NCBI RefSeq assembly: GCF_009901565.1
Contig: NZ_WXEW01000004.1
Span: 496,001 to 560,000 of the forward strand
Direction: 5' to 3'
Source: Herbidospora solisilvae
Lineage (GTDB): Bacteria; Actinomycetota; Actinomycetes; Streptosporangiales; Streptosporangiaceae
Length of the DNA stretch: 64,000 nt
The first letter of the stretch is position 1, and every line of letters begins with the position of its first letter. This document shows, piece by piece, positions 58,475 through 64,000 of this stretch. A program made the position numbers and the translations under genes. Under the pieces are notes generated by a model. It searched no databases and was not told the origin of the DNA. It worked only from the letters and a program-made list of their open reading frames with translations.

Positions 58475-59847
58475 GACAGCGCCTTCTTGTCGACCTTGCC
58501 GCCCCGGTTGCGCGGCAGCGCGTCCATCGTGGTGACCTTGGCCGGCAGCTCGTGCGGGGCGAGCCGGTCGATCAGGAACGCCCGCAGGTCCGCGAGGGGG
58601 ATCTCCTCCCGTACGACCAGAGCCGCCGCCACCACCGTCCCGAGCACCGGGTGGGGCACCCCGTAGGCGGCGGCCTCGGTGACCAGCGGATGGGCGTGCA
58701 GCGCCTCCTCGACCTTCAGGGTGGAGACCTTGTGGGCGCCCGACTTGACGACGTCGCCGGTCCGGTCGACCAGGTACAGGTAGCCCTCCTCGTCGAGGTA
58801 GCCGAGGTCGCCCATGCGCACCCAGCCGTCCCGGAAGGTGTCGGACACGGTCTCGCCGAGGTAGGCGCGGGGCGCGGCGGGCGAGCGCATCCACACCTCG
58901 CCGACCTCTCCGGGGGCGGTCACGGCGCCCTCGGGCGTGGTGATCCGGACGGAGCCTCCGGCCGCCGCCCGGCCCACCGATCCGGGGCGTTCGGGGTCGA
59001 AAACCATGATCGTCTGGGCGGGGGCGGCCTCGGTGGAGGTGTAGTAGTTCGTGATCATCGCGGCCGGGAAGAGGCCGGCCAGCTTCACCGCCACGGCCGA
59101 GGGCAGCGGCGCGGCGGCCGACCCGAGCAGCAGCACGCTGTCGAGGGGCTCGACCCCGGCCGCCAGCAGCTCGATGGCCATGGCGGGCACCAGGAAGACC
59201 GCCCCGGCCTGGTATTTCGCGATGAGCGAGGCGAACCGCCGGGGGGTGAAGGCGGCCGTCGTGACGACGGCGGGGTGCGCCGCGATGGCGTTCACCAGCA
59301 TCATCTGGCCCGCGTTGGTGCCGATGGGGAAGGCGTGCGCGAGGTGCTTCGAGTGCCGGAAGGCCCGGCGGCGCGGGTCGCGGTGGAGGCCGAAGGCCAG
59401 GTTGGCGTGGGTGGCGGTGACGCCCTTGGCCACGCCGGTGGTGCCGGAGGTGAAGAGGATCTGGGCGGGGTCGGCCGGAGACACCTTCGGGAGCGGGGAA
59501 ACCGATCGGTCCATGAAAGTTACATCGCGCAGAATCCGGCTGATTCCAGCCCGTTCCGCAAGATGTCGGATCTCTCCCTCCGGGGTCCGGTCGGAGATCG
59601 GCACCGCGACGGCCCCCGCCCGCAGCACGCCCATGAATGCCACCGCGTAGTCGAGCCACCCGGCGTGGGGGAACACCAGCCCCACCGGCTCTCCAGGACG
59701 CACACCTTCGGTGATCAGCCAGTTCGCCAGACCGTCGGCGCGGGAGTGCCAGTCGGCGTAGGTCAGTTCCCCCACGCCGTGGACGATCATCGCGACGCCG
59801 TCAGGCTCGGCGGCGGCGCGGGCCGCCAGCAGATCCGAGAGCGTCAT
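58471..59847 (-). CDS. Stand-alone adenylate-forming ligase (acyl/aminoacyl activating)
   Basis: The 458-residue ANL-superfamily enzyme has the P-loop FTSGTTGVAKGVTA, NYYTSTEAAPAQT in place of YGPTE, GDLGYLDEEGYLYLVDRTGDVVKSG and the catalytic Lys near the C-terminus (RNRGGKVDKKAL). It is shorter than typical NRPS A domains, missing part of the N-terminus. The pocket does not spell a known amino-acid code; an acyl or aryl acid is likely. GGGGAG precedes ATG 59847. First gene of the operon. Confidence 0.9.
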   Translation of the reverse strand: MTLSDLLAARAAAEPDGVAMIVHGVGELTYADWHSRADGLANWLITEGVRPGEPVGLVFPHAGWLDYAVAFMGVLRAGAVAVPISDRTPEGEIRHLAERAGISRILRDVTFMDRSVSPLPKVSPADPAQILFTSGTTGVAKGVTATHANLAFGLHRDPRRRAFRHSKHLAHAFPIGTNAGQMMLVNAIAAHPAVVTTAAFTPRRFASLIAKYQAGAVFLVPAMAIELLAAGVEPLDSVLLLGSAAAPLPSAVAVKLAGLFPAAMITNYYTSTEAAPAQTIMVFDPERPGSVGRAAAGGSVRITTPEGAVTAPGEVGEVWMRSPAAPRAYLGETVSDTFRDGWVRMGDLGYLDEEGYLYLVDRTGDVVKSGAHKVSTLKVEEALHAHPLVTEAAAYGVPHPVLGTVVAAALVVREEIPLADLRAFLIDRLAPHELPAKVTTMDALPRNRGGKVDKKALS

Positions 59848-59886
59848 TGGACTCCCCAAAGATCGGATGAATACTGCCCGAGCACT

Positions 59887-59916
59887 GCGTTACTGAAAAG
59901 ATTCTTTCCAGTTAGC
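59887..59916. promoter_or_regulatory. Operator-like dyad 1 of the NRPS divergent promoter
   Basis: A nearly perfect 21-base palindrome lies at 59892-59912: left arm ACTGAAAAGA, centre T, right arm TCTTTCCAGT. The motif TTTCCAGTTAGC continues to 59916. The centre is about 55 bases upstream of the ligase start. A matching dyad lies near the NRPS start, which suggests a common regulator. Confidence 0.65.
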
Positions 59917-60041
59917 CCAGTCGCCAGTGTGGCACGCTCCCGGCGCTCGTCACAAGTGGTCCCCGGCCCCCACAAGCCAATGGGTTGGGCACGTTTAGAG
60001 CTTGTGAGCGGGCCCGGGGCATGCCAGACTGGCGCCGTCCG

Positions 60042-60068
60042 CTAATTGCAAAGAACCTTTCCAGTTAG
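60042..60068. promoter_or_regulatory. Operator-like dyad 2 of the NRPS divergent promoter
   Basis: CTAATTGCAAAG, a three-base centre AAC, then CTTTCCAGTTAG form a 12-base-arm inverted repeat with two mismatches. Its right arm and flank (TTTCCAGTTAGC) are identical to dyad 1. The centre lies about 74 bases upstream of the NRPS start. No regulator gene is inside the window. Confidence 0.65.
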
Positions 60069-60128
60069 CTTCCCCGGCTGAGGCGTTTGGCCTCTTTGTG
60101 CTGCATTCGTCCGATCACTTGAGGGAAG

Positions 60129-64000
<3,872 letters not shown>

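Overview
The window is a 64 kb stretch of very high-G+C actinomycete chromosome. The block recA-recX, rny, gluABCD, miaB, miaA-dapF, together with a DUF3046 gene near recA and actinobacterial lipoproteins, points to the order Streptosporangiales, most likely Streptosporangiaceae. That placement is inference from gene order and composition. Both ends cut through genes.

Layout. 1-3.4 kb: a truncated SARP/ATPase regulator, divergent from an FAD-dependent oxidoreductase, then a DUF4097 lipoprotein. 3.5-9.6 kb: a self-contained glycolate/glyoxylate operon (aceB-glcD-glcE-glcF-iclR) with an IclR-like palindrome at its promoter. 9.6-18.4 kb: mostly housekeeping genes (a DUF2277 protein, a secreted HNH nuclease-like lipoprotein, an SDR, a large TPR-like protein, dapF, miaA, two small MT0933-type antitoxin-like genes, ogt, RNase Z). 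18.4-24.4 kb: an accessory island with an isopropanol-dehydrogenase-type ADH, a GH15 trehalase/glucoamylase and an unusual G6PDH. It is bordered by a decayed IlvD/Edd dehydratase fragment and a decayed IS5-type transposase fragment. 24.4-45.2 kb: conserved core with miaB, a two-component system, the glutamate ABC transporter plus a degenerate extra binding protein, an S9 peptidase, a CqsA-like autoinducer-synthase homologue, a secreted hydrolase, rny, an unusually extended recX, and recA with a LexA box. 45.5-53.4 kb: SDRs, DUF3046, a VOC protein and the giant helicase Lhr. 53.3-53.6 kb: a decaying tandem array copied from the 3' end of an SDR gene.

54.1-64.0 kb is the left part of what looks like an uncharacterised NRPS cluster. 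A minus-strand operon of five genes, each overlapping the next by 4 bases, encodes an adenylate-forming ligase, a condensation-carrier didomain, and E1alpha, E1beta and E2 subunits of a 2-oxoacid dehydrogenase-type complex. Divergent from it is a single ORF encoding C-A-PCP-TE, with an aspartate-like specificity code and a cysteine at the TE nucleophile position, fused through a Pro-rich linker to the start of an MFS exporter. Two near-identical dyad operators sit in the shared promoter region, one in front of each transcription unit. This cluster is the strongest candidate for a previously undescribed system. The CqsA homologue and the repeat-extended RecX are the next most interesting.

No tRNA, rRNA or CRISPR array was recognised by eye.
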